From NCBI GenBank assembly GCA_037178975.1, contig JASJZH010000005.1, positions 9,572,501 through 9,636,500 on the forward strand: a DNA stretch of 64,000 nt. The letters are read 5' to 3'. The translations under genes were made by a program, and so were the position numbers. Numbering within the stretch: position 1 is the first letter of the stretch; the number at the start of each line of letters is the position of its first letter. Source of the DNA: Oscheius tipulae (lineage: Eukaryota; Nematoda; Chromadorea; Rhabditida; Rhabditidae). Below the pieces are notes generated by a model. That model saw only the letters and a program-made list of their open reading frames with translations. It made no database searches and was not told where the DNA came from. Shown here one piece after another: positions 45,501 through 55,179 of the stretch.

Positions 45501-46347
45501 TTCTGCCCTTCTGCCTCTCTGTTTCTCTGTCTTTCTCTTTCTCTTTCTATCTGGACTTGCCTTGACATCTACCCCCATTTTCTTGAGATTTTCAAAGTCT
45601 CTTGCCGAACCATGATTGGCGAAGACCACATCAGCTGTGACTCTTCCCGGCGCTGACCAGGCTAACCACTGGTGTCCGGAATCTGAAATCGTTATGTGTC
45701 TACGACTGGAAGTTCTCACTTTTACCGCCCTGTTCATCCGGAAAAACAACAGGGCTTATTCCACTTGTACTGAACACTTCCTGTCCATGGGAATCGTGAA
45801 TGAAGATTCTGTTGGGTCTGTCAAAATCCGGGTAGGACAGCAAAACTTCGTAGGGAATAGTGTGAACTTCTGAACACGGTCTATTGTAGAATGATCATCA
45901 ACGCACCTTCGAGTCCTGCCTCCATCCACAGCTTGGCAATCGTGTGAGCAACACGCTTATTTGCCTCGCTCCCGGCCAAATGAGGCTCTCGAGTCAACAG
46001 TCTTAAATTTTTCTTGATGTTTTCGGCATTGATGGCTCCCAGAAGGTAGTCGGAGACAGTCTTGTGGACATCTAAGAGTTTTGATAACAGTGGAAGACAG
46101 AGATGAGTATTAGTCTTACCATGAATAGTCTCAGTTCTTGACATGGCTATCGGATGGTCGGCATGATGTTTGCCCAAAAGAAGGACACATACCATCAGAA
46201 GAAAACCGAATCCGATCGAGGCATAGACCTTGATCATCGGGGCTCCCAGGAGGGAGGTCCTGGCTGAAAATCATCGTCTGGATCTGATCTTAGGTCAATT
46301 CAGAACTCACGGTCGTCTTGTGGAATGCGCAAATCTTTCCTGGTCAT
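42572..46347 (-). CDS. glutamate carboxypeptidase II / NAALADase-like membrane peptidase
   Basis: This M28-family type II membrane zinc peptidase removes C-terminal glutamate from substrates such as N-acetyl-aspartyl-glutamate or folyl-polyglutamate. The first exon ([12 protein letters not shown]) joins in frame to a short cytoplasmic stretch and one membrane helix ([17 protein letters not shown]). An apical/PA region ([28 protein letters not shown]-like DGVQRGS) precedes the catalytic blocks [39 protein letters not shown] and [12 protein letters not shown]. All expected zinc ligands and the catalytic Glu are present. The TfR-dimer-like C-terminal domain ends [10 protein letters not shown] ... 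ATLQEHI, TGA at 42572. One intron (45128-45155) may be only 28 nt. The intron at about 43014-43260 contains a GC-rich foldback element. Confidence 0.9.
43023..43236. mobile_element. GC-rich foldback element in the GCPII-like gene
   Basis: The ends GTGGCCGGTTCCAA and TTGGAACCGGCCAC are inverted copies extending about 25 bp with few mismatches. A second, nested inverted pair (CGCGTTCCAAG near 43072, CTTGGAACGCG near 43165) lies inside. It is far richer in G+C than its surroundings and nearly fills its intron. There is no coding capacity, so it is probably a non-autonomous element. Confidence 0.8.
43801..44460. other. long GCPII intron, no recognised content
   Basis: The intron separates the NTSL-ending exon from the exon that begins near [13 protein letters not shown]. 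Open frames of about 100 codons on the minus strand lack similarity to the family and are taken as non-coding. There is a short C run at about 43851. Confidence 0.5.
44975..45015. repeat. CTCTCTGTCTCTCTGTCT simple repeat
   Basis: This is an intronic copy of the octameric satellite. A second, longer tract follows in another intron of the same gene at about 45465-45555. Confidence 0.8.
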
Positions 46348-46587
46348 ACTTTTAGAGGGTCTGGCGGAATTGGATGTCTCTCACACCCCCTGCACCCTCT
46401 CAAGAAGCTCGTTTTCAATTACGATGCATTAAAGGCGATTGGGAAAAAAGGGCAGGGGACCCAGATCGGTCTATTGTTAAGACAAAGCCCATTTTCGGAA
46501 AGGGCTGTAATTTATAGGATTGTCTCCATTCGACACCCTTAGGACCTTTCTCTATGACTTTCTGTCTCCTCTCCAGAAAAGGATTAC

Positions 46588-46789
46588 CTTCGCAGCTAAT
46601 GTCAACAGCCCTCTTCGGCTGCAGCTTCTTGTCTCTCGGAGTAACAGATGGAGTTCTAGGGATGCTGATCGTGTCATTGAGAACAGTCAGTGGGGAGAGA
46701 ATTGACAGAGAGATTGAAGGCGAGCGGACCGGGGAAAGGCCTCGAAGAATTCCACTTCGATGAAACTCCAACGGGGCCACCCGCGTCAT
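46588..46789 (-). CDS. doubtful single coding exon upstream of the GCPII-like gene
   Basis: A minus-strand frame starts at the ATG at 46789 (MTRVAPLEFHRSGILRG) and runs Ser/Pro/Arg-rich to a GTAATCC donor after DISCE. I could not join it in frame to the GCPII exon 1, and no partner exon is evident. It may be a 5' exon of an alternative transcript, a small separate gene, or chance. Confidence 0.2.
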
Positions 46790-48050
46790 GATGTCTAATG
46801 ATTAATCATGAGGCCATCTTCATCACGCTATCTTGTTTTCAGGGGTGTTGAGAGGCGGATTTTTGGATATCCAGTGAAAACTTCCCTATTGTGACAGAGC
46901 TACCGCCCCGAGGATAGACTAACTACAAGGTGTAACATGGCACTGAGTGATGAGAGCCCCTAACCGACCACCTATTAATTCTGCTCGAGTCGCAACGCGA
47001 AAATCCCATTGTTACACTTTTTGATTCGAACAACATTGATTCGATATTTTACCTGTATGCTGTTGGGAGCCGATGCCAACGTACGGCATGGTAGAAAGGG
47101 CTGAAAAGTGTTGAGAATGACCATGAGAAGAAATGGCAAAGATAATAAGTCAGAGAGACAAGGTGGCTTGGCAGACCTGTTTGAGAGAGGACCAAGTATA
47201 TAGAAGCGACGGACGCGAGAATAAGAAGGTCCCAAGAACCTCCAAGATAAAAGACGGCTTGCCGATAAGCTAAAACAGCGAGTCTTTTTTTTCAAAATCA
47301 GCATTTCTCGTAGACCACTCTCGAAGCTACTTCGTTAGACTCGTTCTACAACGATCATGATCTGCGAAAAACGCGAGTTTTAGGGTACCACTCGTACGAT
47401 CACTTTGAGTCCGAAAGCTGATTTGGGGTTGGCGCATAACTATATAGGGGCAAGCCTAAGGGGAAATGGTACGGAATTAAAACGAGCAACCGATCCCAAG
47501 CCAAAAACTAAATAACTCTTTTCTGGTCAAAGAAATGGTTTTCGGACAACGTGATGTTCTGCAAAGTTGTAGATTTTGACATGATCAACACCTTTGCAGA
47601 AAATGAACACTTTTAAAACGCAAGTTTTTGACTCTAAACACCTGCTGCAGTTTTTGACCTCACACTTTTTGGCTTCAAATCGGCTCCTCTGGGCAAGGGA
47701 ATGACAGAGAGACAGAGTGGTAGAGAGACTAGAAAACAGTCGAGAAAGTTGGCCGGCCTATAACTGCCATAGCAGTAGTGGTTATCAGTATGGCATTGGG
47801 AGTGGACACGGGGGAGATAAGCAGAGAAAGGGTCATCCTTCTGGAAAACCAAACATTCAGTGACCATGGGGCATAGTCTTGAATGCTAGAGGAGGAAGAC
47901 AATGTCTATCAAGAAATGTGTTATCAAGAGTCAGTCAGCTGGCCATTGGGATTGGCCCATCCGGCAGCTGTAAGATCACACAACAAGCATGTTTCCTACC
48001 CAAAACAACAACCAATTCTTCCTTATTTACTGAATTTATTACGGCTCGTT
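46790..48050. other. intergenic region occupied mainly by a dispersed repeat
   Basis: R440 copy 3 (47190-47640) is the main content. The rest has no supported gene. TTTATT at 48035-48040 is a minus-strand AATAAA that serves the DB-module gene. Confidence 0.5.
47190..47640 (+). repeat. dispersed repeat family R440, copy 3
   Basis: This full-length copy begins GCGAGAATAAGAAGG, contains CACTCTCGAAGCTACTTCG and ends with the GATGTTCTGCAAAGTTGTAG hairpin. A GCGAAAAACGCGAGTTTTAG insertion before the GGGTACC block distinguishes it from the other copies. Confidence 0.85.
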
Positions 48051-49025
48051 TTACATTTCTCTGATTCCGGCGTGGTGACAGTACATGATGACATTCCAGT
48101 TATAAAGACAGGTTACGTCCTCTTTGGTGATTCTGTCAATTGTCATGCCGCTCGGATCGCACATTCGGAGACACCGCGACCCGACCTGAAGGGTTATTTT
48201 GGATAAAACTCTTATATTTACCTGTAGTTGGGGTGCGTTCAGGTCCAGGTCAACACAACATTTTCTGTTGTCGCGATTCTGCGATGCACAGAAGAGGATC
48301 GACGAAAGGTACTTGAGGTTACATTTGGCCTCTCGGACCAGGTCGATTAGCTGAAAATTGCTGATTGTTTCTGTCATTTCTACGCGGTAGATTCCAAGCA
48401 ACCTTTTGAAAAGCTAAAGCAATTCTTTCTCGACCAAAAAGCATGTAAAACAGAGATAGAGAGACAGAAAGTCAGATAAATTCAAGATGTATTCTCTCTT
48501 CCCATATATTTTCTCCCGTACCGTCATACCAGTTGCTCATTTTTACAAGAGAGTGTTTCTTTTTCTCTCCACTCACCATATTTCTGGCCTTTGACTGATC
48601 TGTCTCGTAGGAGCACATGAAATGGCACTCTTCCGGCACATAGAGTTGACAGCAGGCATTGAAGAGCTTATTGGCAATGAACTTGCTGGTACAGGGTTGG
48701 TAGCCCTTGTCTGCTGTGCCACACTTTCCCTGGAATTATGCAAATAAGGGCCTTGTTCCAGAACTTACAGATTCTTTAGATGGTGCTCTTCTCCTATCCG
48801 CATCAATTTTCCGCGTGAATAAGGCCATCTTCCGGTCTGGACAGTGCCTCCGTATCCATTTATAGCAATTTTTGGGTATCGGACATCCTTCGTTAAATTT
48901 CGTTGTACAACAGGACGCTGAATTCAGGGTGCAGGATTGACAGTTGACTTACCTCTGCTAACTTTGGCGCAGTTGGCTGCTAGTGTGGAGGCGAAAGTGA
49001 GAAGAGTCGCAAGGACTAACCGCAT
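48051..49025 (-). CDS. secreted nematode DB-module protein
   Basis: The start codon at 49025 directly follows a TTTTTATTGTCAG acceptor. The N-terminus is a signal peptide (MRLVLATLLTFASTLAANC). A first Cys-rich segment (CCTTKFNEGCPIPKNC ... CPDRK) is followed by CGTADKGYQPCTSKF, ACCQLYVPEECHFMC, then AKCNLKYLSSILFCASQNRDN, KCCVDLDLN, LRMCDPSG and CLYNWNVIMYCHHAG. The spacing CAS..RDN..CC...C...C and the closing CHHAG match the DB module, a nematode-specific Cys domain of unknown molecular role found in secreted and surface proteins. The first half looks like a second, more diverged module. The stop is TAA at 48051, followed by a minus-strand AATAAA. Confidence 0.8.
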
Positions 49026-49930
49026 CTGACAATAAAAATTATGTTCAGTCTCAAAGCGGGAGTTAAAGTTTATGTTAGGGCGAGATTGTTGCGCAGGAAA
49101 GACTTTGCGCCTTGGATTTGAAACGAGAAGTGGGAAAGAAAAACATGGAACTGTTGCGAGGACACAAAGAGACAGGGAGACAGAGACAAACGGACACTTG
49201 TTGCGAGAATGTCCTCCTGATCAATGAGGCAAAAAAGAGGACAGGGAGGCATCGAATTTTCTCTCGGCAAAAACATATGGGAAGGAGAGAGAACCGAGTA
49301 TAGGTATTTGAGATGGGCGTAGAAGATATCTCTCATTTTCGGCGTGGTCAGTTTGCGGGGAAATCCGAAAAGAAAAGACAGGCGATGTTGACGAGACTTT
49401 GATATACTCTCTCAGCGCGGGAAGAATGTTGCCTTTCGGTGATAAGCAGCCGGTCGCTCTTGGCAATTATGCTAACTGATCGCGATTTTCATTCCATTCA
49501 ATGGACTCAATCCGGACAAGTACTGAAGTGAAAAAAGTCGAGAGTGGCCTGATGAAAGCCGTCTACAAAAGGGAAAATGGGTCGTCGAAAGCGGGAGTCT
49601 GCGCGGTAATTGAGTGCTACGATCCACACACACAGTGGCCATCGGCGATCTCATCATTGCGTCACAGCCTCAACAAATGAGTTCACGTCAGCCCGCTTTG
49701 TCGTACAGATCCTCTTTTATAGAAACCGTCAAATCCGCTTCGTTTTTGCCTCGAGATGCACCCTCCAGATCTCTTATCTCTCGGTCCCGACGTTTCAGCT
49801 CCCTTTTTTCGAGCTCCGTGTGTAGCTATCTCAAATTTCGAGATGATGTGGAACATTTCAACATCTGTCTGTGTCTCTCTGTCTCTAACTATTCTTAAAT
49901 TTGAATCACCAGGCATGACCCTTCGCAGCC
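49026..49930. other. intergenic region, no gene seen
   Basis: A short GACAGGGAGACAGAGAC tract lies at about 49168-49192. The region must hold the promoter of the DB-module gene and the 3' end of the next minus-strand receptor. Open frames here are short and overlap one another. Confidence 0.5.
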
Positions 49931-51746
49931 TTATGCTTTATTCAACATCTCGTTGAATCTTCTGAAATGATCATCCGCAGCAGAGATTCCTCTCAAAGTG
50001 TCTATTCGACTGCTTTTCTTCTTCTGCCAGATGAGAATCCACGGCATGAGGAGGGCATAGTTAGGCGACTGGGAGAAGATCTCTACCCAAACGGCCGATG
50101 TGACCGTCTCGAAGGTGGGGAAGAACTAAAAATAGATCTGTATTATCCATGAACAAGCCACCCACCACGGGATAAAGGTAAATTCCCACGTAGGTGAACA
50201 CACTTAATAGGAAATGAGTGAAGAAGCAGGGAAATAGTGCCCGAATGAGGAATTTGTTTTCGGATATCTAGCATCCTGGTTCATGGAGATTGACTAGGAA
50301 AAAGTACCTGATACTTTCTGCCCAATCTCTGTACGAATCTTCTTCTGGTATGCTTGCGGACATTGAAGTAATAGGTCAACCCGAAAATGGTGAAAGTCGA
50401 GATTTCCAGGCAGAACGGGATGAATGTTGCGATTTGATAAGTTTGACTGTTTTGCGGTGTTCTTATGGTTAAACTGGCAACGTAAACATTGTCGGGAACT
50501 GGTAAAAAGGTCCAAAAGAAGTGCATTGAACAAGCCAGGATTATCTGGAAACATCAAGCAAAATGTCTCTGTCTCTGTTTCTCTGTCTCTATGTCTCTCT
50601 CTTCCTGTCCGAGTCAACGACTGACTTACAGATACAACGATTAGGAGAATGCCAAGTTTTTGATTCTTAACTCTCTCATAAGACTCGATATAGAAAGTAG
50701 AGATGGCTCTTTCCACAGCAAACGAGAACCTGAATTAAGGTCTTTCAGAAAAGTGAATTGAACTTACATATTAAAAGACTGAGAGACTGCCCCAATGACT
50801 GGAAAAAGACGGAATGCCACAGAGAATCGAGCATTTATTACGTAGGAGCAGGTATTTTCTGACGGAAGAGATGTTCTGAATTTGAATTTCGAACAGATGT
50901 ATATGAGATCCCGCAACGAAGTTTTTAAAGAACGTGTATCCAGAGATCCACCTTTTCAGGCTATAAATACCGATGTTCCACGTAAACACTTGTACTTGCC
51001 GACCCCGGGGAAAGTAATCAGCTCTCCTCGGGCGGAAAGTATGTTTAAAACGTCAATTGCATTAGAACGGGAATATTATGAAAAACGCACCGTATCAAGT
51101 CATACAAGTAGACGATGGCGAAAAAAGTAGTCGCATGGAAGGCAAAGTAGCAGTGACCGTAATAGAGCAATCTTGCGTTGGGATTAGCTATCCAGGAGGA
51201 TCTCTGATTAGGATTTAGTTGAGAAGGCAAATAAATAAGGAAGACAGAGAAACATCTTAAGGGTCACTTTAAGCCCGAAAAAATGACTTTGGAGGAAGAG
51301 CCTAACTATACAGGCTAACATTTGGCTAGAAAGATAGGGACAAGACCGAGGGGAGATGGTACGAGAGTGAAACAGGCGACCGGGCCCAAACCAAAAACGA
51401 AATAAATTTTTTCTGGTCTAAGAAATGGTTTCCGGACAACGTGATGCTCTGCAAAGTTGTAGATTTTGACATGAGCAACCCCCTTTGCAGAACATCGGGA
51501 AGCTGGAAAATAACATTTGGCTAGAAAGATTTGTTCAAATTATGACGAGACACTGGCAAGGGAAACACAGATAGTCAGAGAGGTAGAAATCGAAATGGAC
51601 CAACGTACCTTCTTTTTGAAGAGTACAAGTATACAGACCGAGCCCAGGGCTGCGAGAACCATCTTGACAGCGACCAGCACTTTAAATAGGACAGATACTG
51701 CTACCTCTTCGGCCTCGGCACAGAGATGTGGAGAGACATTTGACAT
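49931..51746 (-). CDS. SRA/SRAB-type serpentine chemoreceptor
   Basis: A seven-helix nematode receptor. Exon 1 begins MSNVSPHLCAEAEEVA right after a TTTCAG acceptor (51747-51752), so it is probably trans-spliced. Helix 1 is around VLVAVKMVLAALGSVCILVL. The second exon has NPNARLLYYGHCYFAFHATT and YLYDLIRC, and helix 3 follows the Cys in SENTCSYVINARFS. The family hallmark VERAISTFYIESYERVKNQKLG comes next, then helix 5 and FRRRF-like basic KHTRRRFVQRLGRKYQ. The C-terminus reads NYALLMPWILIWQKKKSS. Intron 1 contains an R440 copy. It should act as a chemosensory GPCR at the membrane; the ligand is unknown. Confidence 0.8.
50561..50612. repeat. CTGTCTCTGTTTCTC simple repeat in receptor intron
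   Basis: A run of CTCTGT units, complement of the GACAGAGA satellite, lies between two transmembrane-encoding exons. Confidence 0.75.
51262..51520 (+). repeat. dispersed repeat family R440, copy 4 (5'-truncated)
   Basis: The copy starts within the GGGTCACTTTAAGCCCG block and keeps the 3' GATGCTCTGCAAAGTTGTAG ... CTTTGCAGAACATC hairpin, here in near-perfect form. It is antisense to the receptor gene that hosts it. Confidence 0.8.
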
Positions 51747-51999
51747 CTGAAAGATGACGAAGTTTTGAGGGAGAAAAACCAAAACTCCGGTTGACTGGAC
51801 AATAGAAAAGACGATTAGCCCTCACATACGGTATGTAAACATATCACAGGAAACTATTCGACTGGAATGAATTGAACTCGGAGATGTCTAGAGATAAATG
51901 GAGCTGAAAAAGAGCAGCGGAAAGAGCCCCCACGGGAAATGGGTTAATATTCAAAGACTAAGACTCATTATACTTAACGCGTAGACGTATTAGTCTGTG

Positions 52000-52092
52000 A
52001 GAAACAGAGGGACAGAGAAACAGGGAAAGCGAGTGACACCAAGAAGGTCACAGAGAGACAGAGAGAGTCAGAGTGACAGAGACAAGAGACTA
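52000..52092 (+). repeat. GACAGAGA simple repeat between receptor genes
   Basis: Degenerate GAGACAGAGAG and CAGAGGGACAGAG units lie in the roughly 750-bp space between the two minus-strand receptor genes. That space is otherwise featureless. Confidence 0.75.
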
Positions 52093-52494
52093 TAGCAAAA
52101 AAAAAAACGTTTCAAAACAAATATCATGAATTGTTCAACGCCGAGCTGCTTTTCTGACACCTGACGCTGACTTTCAGCTGTTTCAGTTGTCTTTCGGTAG
52201 AAAAACAACAGACAAAAGCTGGTCAAGACTATGGACGCCGTTAATCACAACTTTTCATTGATTCTGAGTACGTGTACACGCCCGTTGCATGAGATGCAGA
52301 AGGATACAAATTAAATGCATACTTTCTGTGACATAAATCTTGAAGGGCGATAGGAAGTGTAGAGATGAAGAACGTGGGAGCCTGCTCAAGACTTCTGATG
52401 CCTTATGATACAATTATGAGCGGGGTATTTTTCCCAGACACTGCTAACCCTCAACACCTAATTTGAGATAATAATCGACAAAACAGACAACAAA

Positions 52495-53851
52495 TCAGAC
52501 AAACTGGGGCTGAGAGCTTCGAGAGTCGGGGGTCTGGAGTCGGAAGAAGAGAGCTCGGAGCTGGTTTCGGAGATCGTCACAGGTGAAGATGAGAACGAAG
52601 GGAGGGAAGAGCGACAGAGCGTCTGTCGCGTAAAGAAGAGCGATTCGAGAAGTGTAGTAGGCAGAAGGATGCTCGGAGCGAGAGAGCTTTAGAATAATCT
52701 GGAAGATTGGTTTATGTTTTAAAAAAATGTGAATACGAACCAGACACAGGATGGTAGAGACTTGCAAGGTCAGTTCGACTACGCTAACAGCAAACAATTT
52801 GACTTCTGCTCGGTGCTGTAACTCTCGGAAGGAGATGTTTCTCTAAAGGATTCAGGGTAAAAATAGGTCTCCGTGTCGCTGTGTCTCTAGATCACTATCA
52901 CTTACCAAATGAATGAACACGAGAGAGTTGAACACTACTCCTACTAGAACAGTAGAACCAATTATTAATATTCCGGCGTGGAAGACAAAGAAACTGTCCT
53001 AAAAACGCTATATCTTCTGAAAGTTTAAACAGTCACTGCAGTAGACTCCGCTCTGAAGTTGTCAGTCCTCTGAACGTAGATGTACCGGGCGTCTTCACCA
53101 AAAACTGCGGAGAAGAGGATGGCTATGGGTACGAGTATGGAGGCCACGAAGGCCCAAGAAAATCGATTCCAAAACTGAATTCTTCCTTGCTTACCCGCAG
53201 ATTCTTTAGTTACCATAGATATTCGGCTATTGAGGGCAATGACGATGAATCTGTCGATGGTAATGAGGCATGCAAGCCAGGCATGACCGAAAAATGTCAC
53301 ACGATGTGCCACCAGCATTGGCATGAGCCACCAGTAGGATCGGTTGTAGAAGTACTGACCCAAAGAACAGGATCCGCATGTGAAGAGCGGTAGACGGATG
53401 ATTACGAACTTACAGAAGTAGGAGCCTATATTCTGAAATCTATCGTTTACCGCTTGAACACTTGTTATGTGTCTCTCCGTGAAAAGTCATTCAGTTAGCG
53501 CGCGTTGACTACAAAACAAAAGGAGTCTGGTTCGGTATCCAGGCTGGTTAAATCTGTTTGTATATTCATCAAACTTCCGGAAAGACATTTTTATAATTTA
53601 TTGGATATCATTAGTCTGGCCACATTTATAAAATTTTCCCGTATCTTCCCTGTTATTCCGCCGAATTCAAACAGTGTATCCAGATGATCATAACTACTTA
53701 CAATTACTCCCAAAATCACGAAGAGGCGAAAAAACGAGGTCGAAAATCGCTCATATCTTAGTATGACCAGAATAACCAGAAGGTAGATAGGGATGGCCAC
53801 ACAGCCATAAGCGATCATTGAAATGAAGTACGGGGAAGAGAATGACTCCAT
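52495..53851 (-). CDS. SRG/SRV-like serpentine chemoreceptor
   Basis: A second seven-helix receptor in the same orientation, 750 bp downstream of the SRAB-like start. Helix 1 begins almost at once (YFISMIAYGCVAIPIYLLVILVIL), with the SFFRLFVILG pattern of SRG/SRV families. An extracellular GQYFYNRSYWWLMPM segment and an ACLITIDRFIVIALNSR intracellular border follow. Helix 4 is AFVASILVPIAILFSAV. The last exon carries helices 6-7 with VELTLQVSTILCLV and ALSLFPPFVLIFTCDDLRNQL, ending PQFV, TGA at 52495. Assignment between SRG and SRV is tentative. Intron 1 contains a tRNA-like element. No AG acceptor lies right before the ATG at 53851. Confidence 0.75.
53488..53548 (+). repeat. tRNA-Arg-like element (receptor intron)
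   Basis: The plus strand reads CAGTTAGCGCGCG, TTGACTACAAAACAAAAGG and GGTTCGGTATCC. The anticodon arm (GACTAC) matches the tRNA-Arg-like group found 20-30 kb away. It is antisense to the host receptor. Confidence 0.6.
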
Positions 53852-55179
53852 TTTTTGACGAGTTCCTCAAATTTTTGCGTATAAGATTGAGAAAGTGGAA
53901 ACTACTTCTTCAAGACAAAAAAAGTTGTTCAGCTGCTAATGAGAGTTGCAACTATACACTCATTACTGAGAGCTAGTGCAAGAGCGAGAGGAGGACGTGG
54001 GATTTAGTCTGGTCAAAAGAGCGCTCTTTTCATCCTTCTGAGTTCTTTGGAAGAGGGAGGGTAGGCAAATTCCTTCATAGAAAATTTAAGATCATTGGTG
54101 TGAAGAAATTGCTCAAAAGTTCATGATATCAGAGTATTAGACGATCAATTTGAATAAGAACCAAGCCTGTACTTTTCATCAGAAGTTCCCTCTCGTTTCA
54201 ACAAACACGACAAATGTTTTTTTCGGCAGCTACGCAGTGTGAAATCTAAGCGGGCGGGGACATGTCACAAACTGACTACAGGTAGACGAGTGACAAGGAG
54301 ACAGAGAGAGACATGGAGCTAGGCCAGTAACAGAGTCGACAGAGACTAGCACCAGAACTGCGAGAACAGGATAGCAAAAATGAGTATCCAGGGTCTTTAC
54401 GCCTGTAGGTTCTAGTCGTTACAATCACCATCGCAGAGCATCAGTGTTGCAAATTGAATAAGTGTCTCTACTTCTGTCAACCTCTAAAGAATTTGGGCGC
54501 TGAAATTCCATGAACTATTCTGAATACCGTTATGGAAATGCATACTTTCTGTGTCAGTGGAAAGCCCAAGGAGCCACCGAGCAAAGACTCCATCTTTCCA
54601 TGGCTACTAGCAGGTGGCAGATTAACGAGCTAGCTGTCCTTATCGCCGTCTCTTCACCATGGCAAAAAGAGGACATCGACTGTAGCGCTACTGTATGTCT
54701 TTTTTAATGTGGTTGTTGTTCGAATTTTTAAGGAGAATGGAAACAGCTGAATCATTGAACAGAACAAGAGGAAAAACTGCAACACTGATGCTCTGCGATG
54801 GTGATTGTAACAACTGGAAGCTACAGGCGTAAAGGCCCTGGATGCTCATTTTCTATACTGTTCTCGTAGTTTTGGCTTCGTGCTAGTCTCTGCTGACTCT
54901 GTTACTGGCCTAGCTCCATGTCTCTCTGTTTCTGTCTGTCTGTCTGAACCACATTTAGAAGAAATATTTAACGATTAGTTGCAAAGACAAACAAAATCTG
55001 ATATATCTCTGACCAATGTACAGTGAGGAAGAGAGGGAGGGGGGCAATCACAGTCGTCAAATTGGAAAATTCTATATAGGAAGAAAGTCCTAGCAGATCA
55101 AAAGACAAGAGAATTGAATATGACAAGACGCAGTGGCTGTGAGAGAACACAAAAAAGAGAGACCATGAAATGATGTATA
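53852..55179. other. intergenic region dominated by a long foldback element
   Basis: Only the inverted-repeat element at 54301-54929 is recognisable. The flanks are AT-rich and hold no supported gene. Confidence 0.5.
54301..54929. mobile_element. foldback element with 150-bp inverted arms
   Basis: The left arm at 54301-54450 (starts ACAGAGAGAGACATGGAGCT) and the right arm at 54779-54929 (ends TAGCTCCATGTCTCTCTGT) are inverted copies that I judge about 85-90% alike. The loop of about 328 bp contains a 65-codon frame with no known domain. The outer ends merge into GACAGAGA repeats. It could be a non-autonomous foldback transposon or a source of hairpin RNA. Confidence 0.85.

Noticed and set aside
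54510-54707. 65-codon frame in the loop of the foldback element
   Set aside because: Too short, no similarity to a transposase or other family, and explained as the spacer of the inverted repeat.
54301-54929. CRISPR-like or direct-repeat array
   Set aside because: The repetition is inverted with a single loop. No array of regularly spaced identical direct repeats was seen anywhere, and the genome is eukaryotic.
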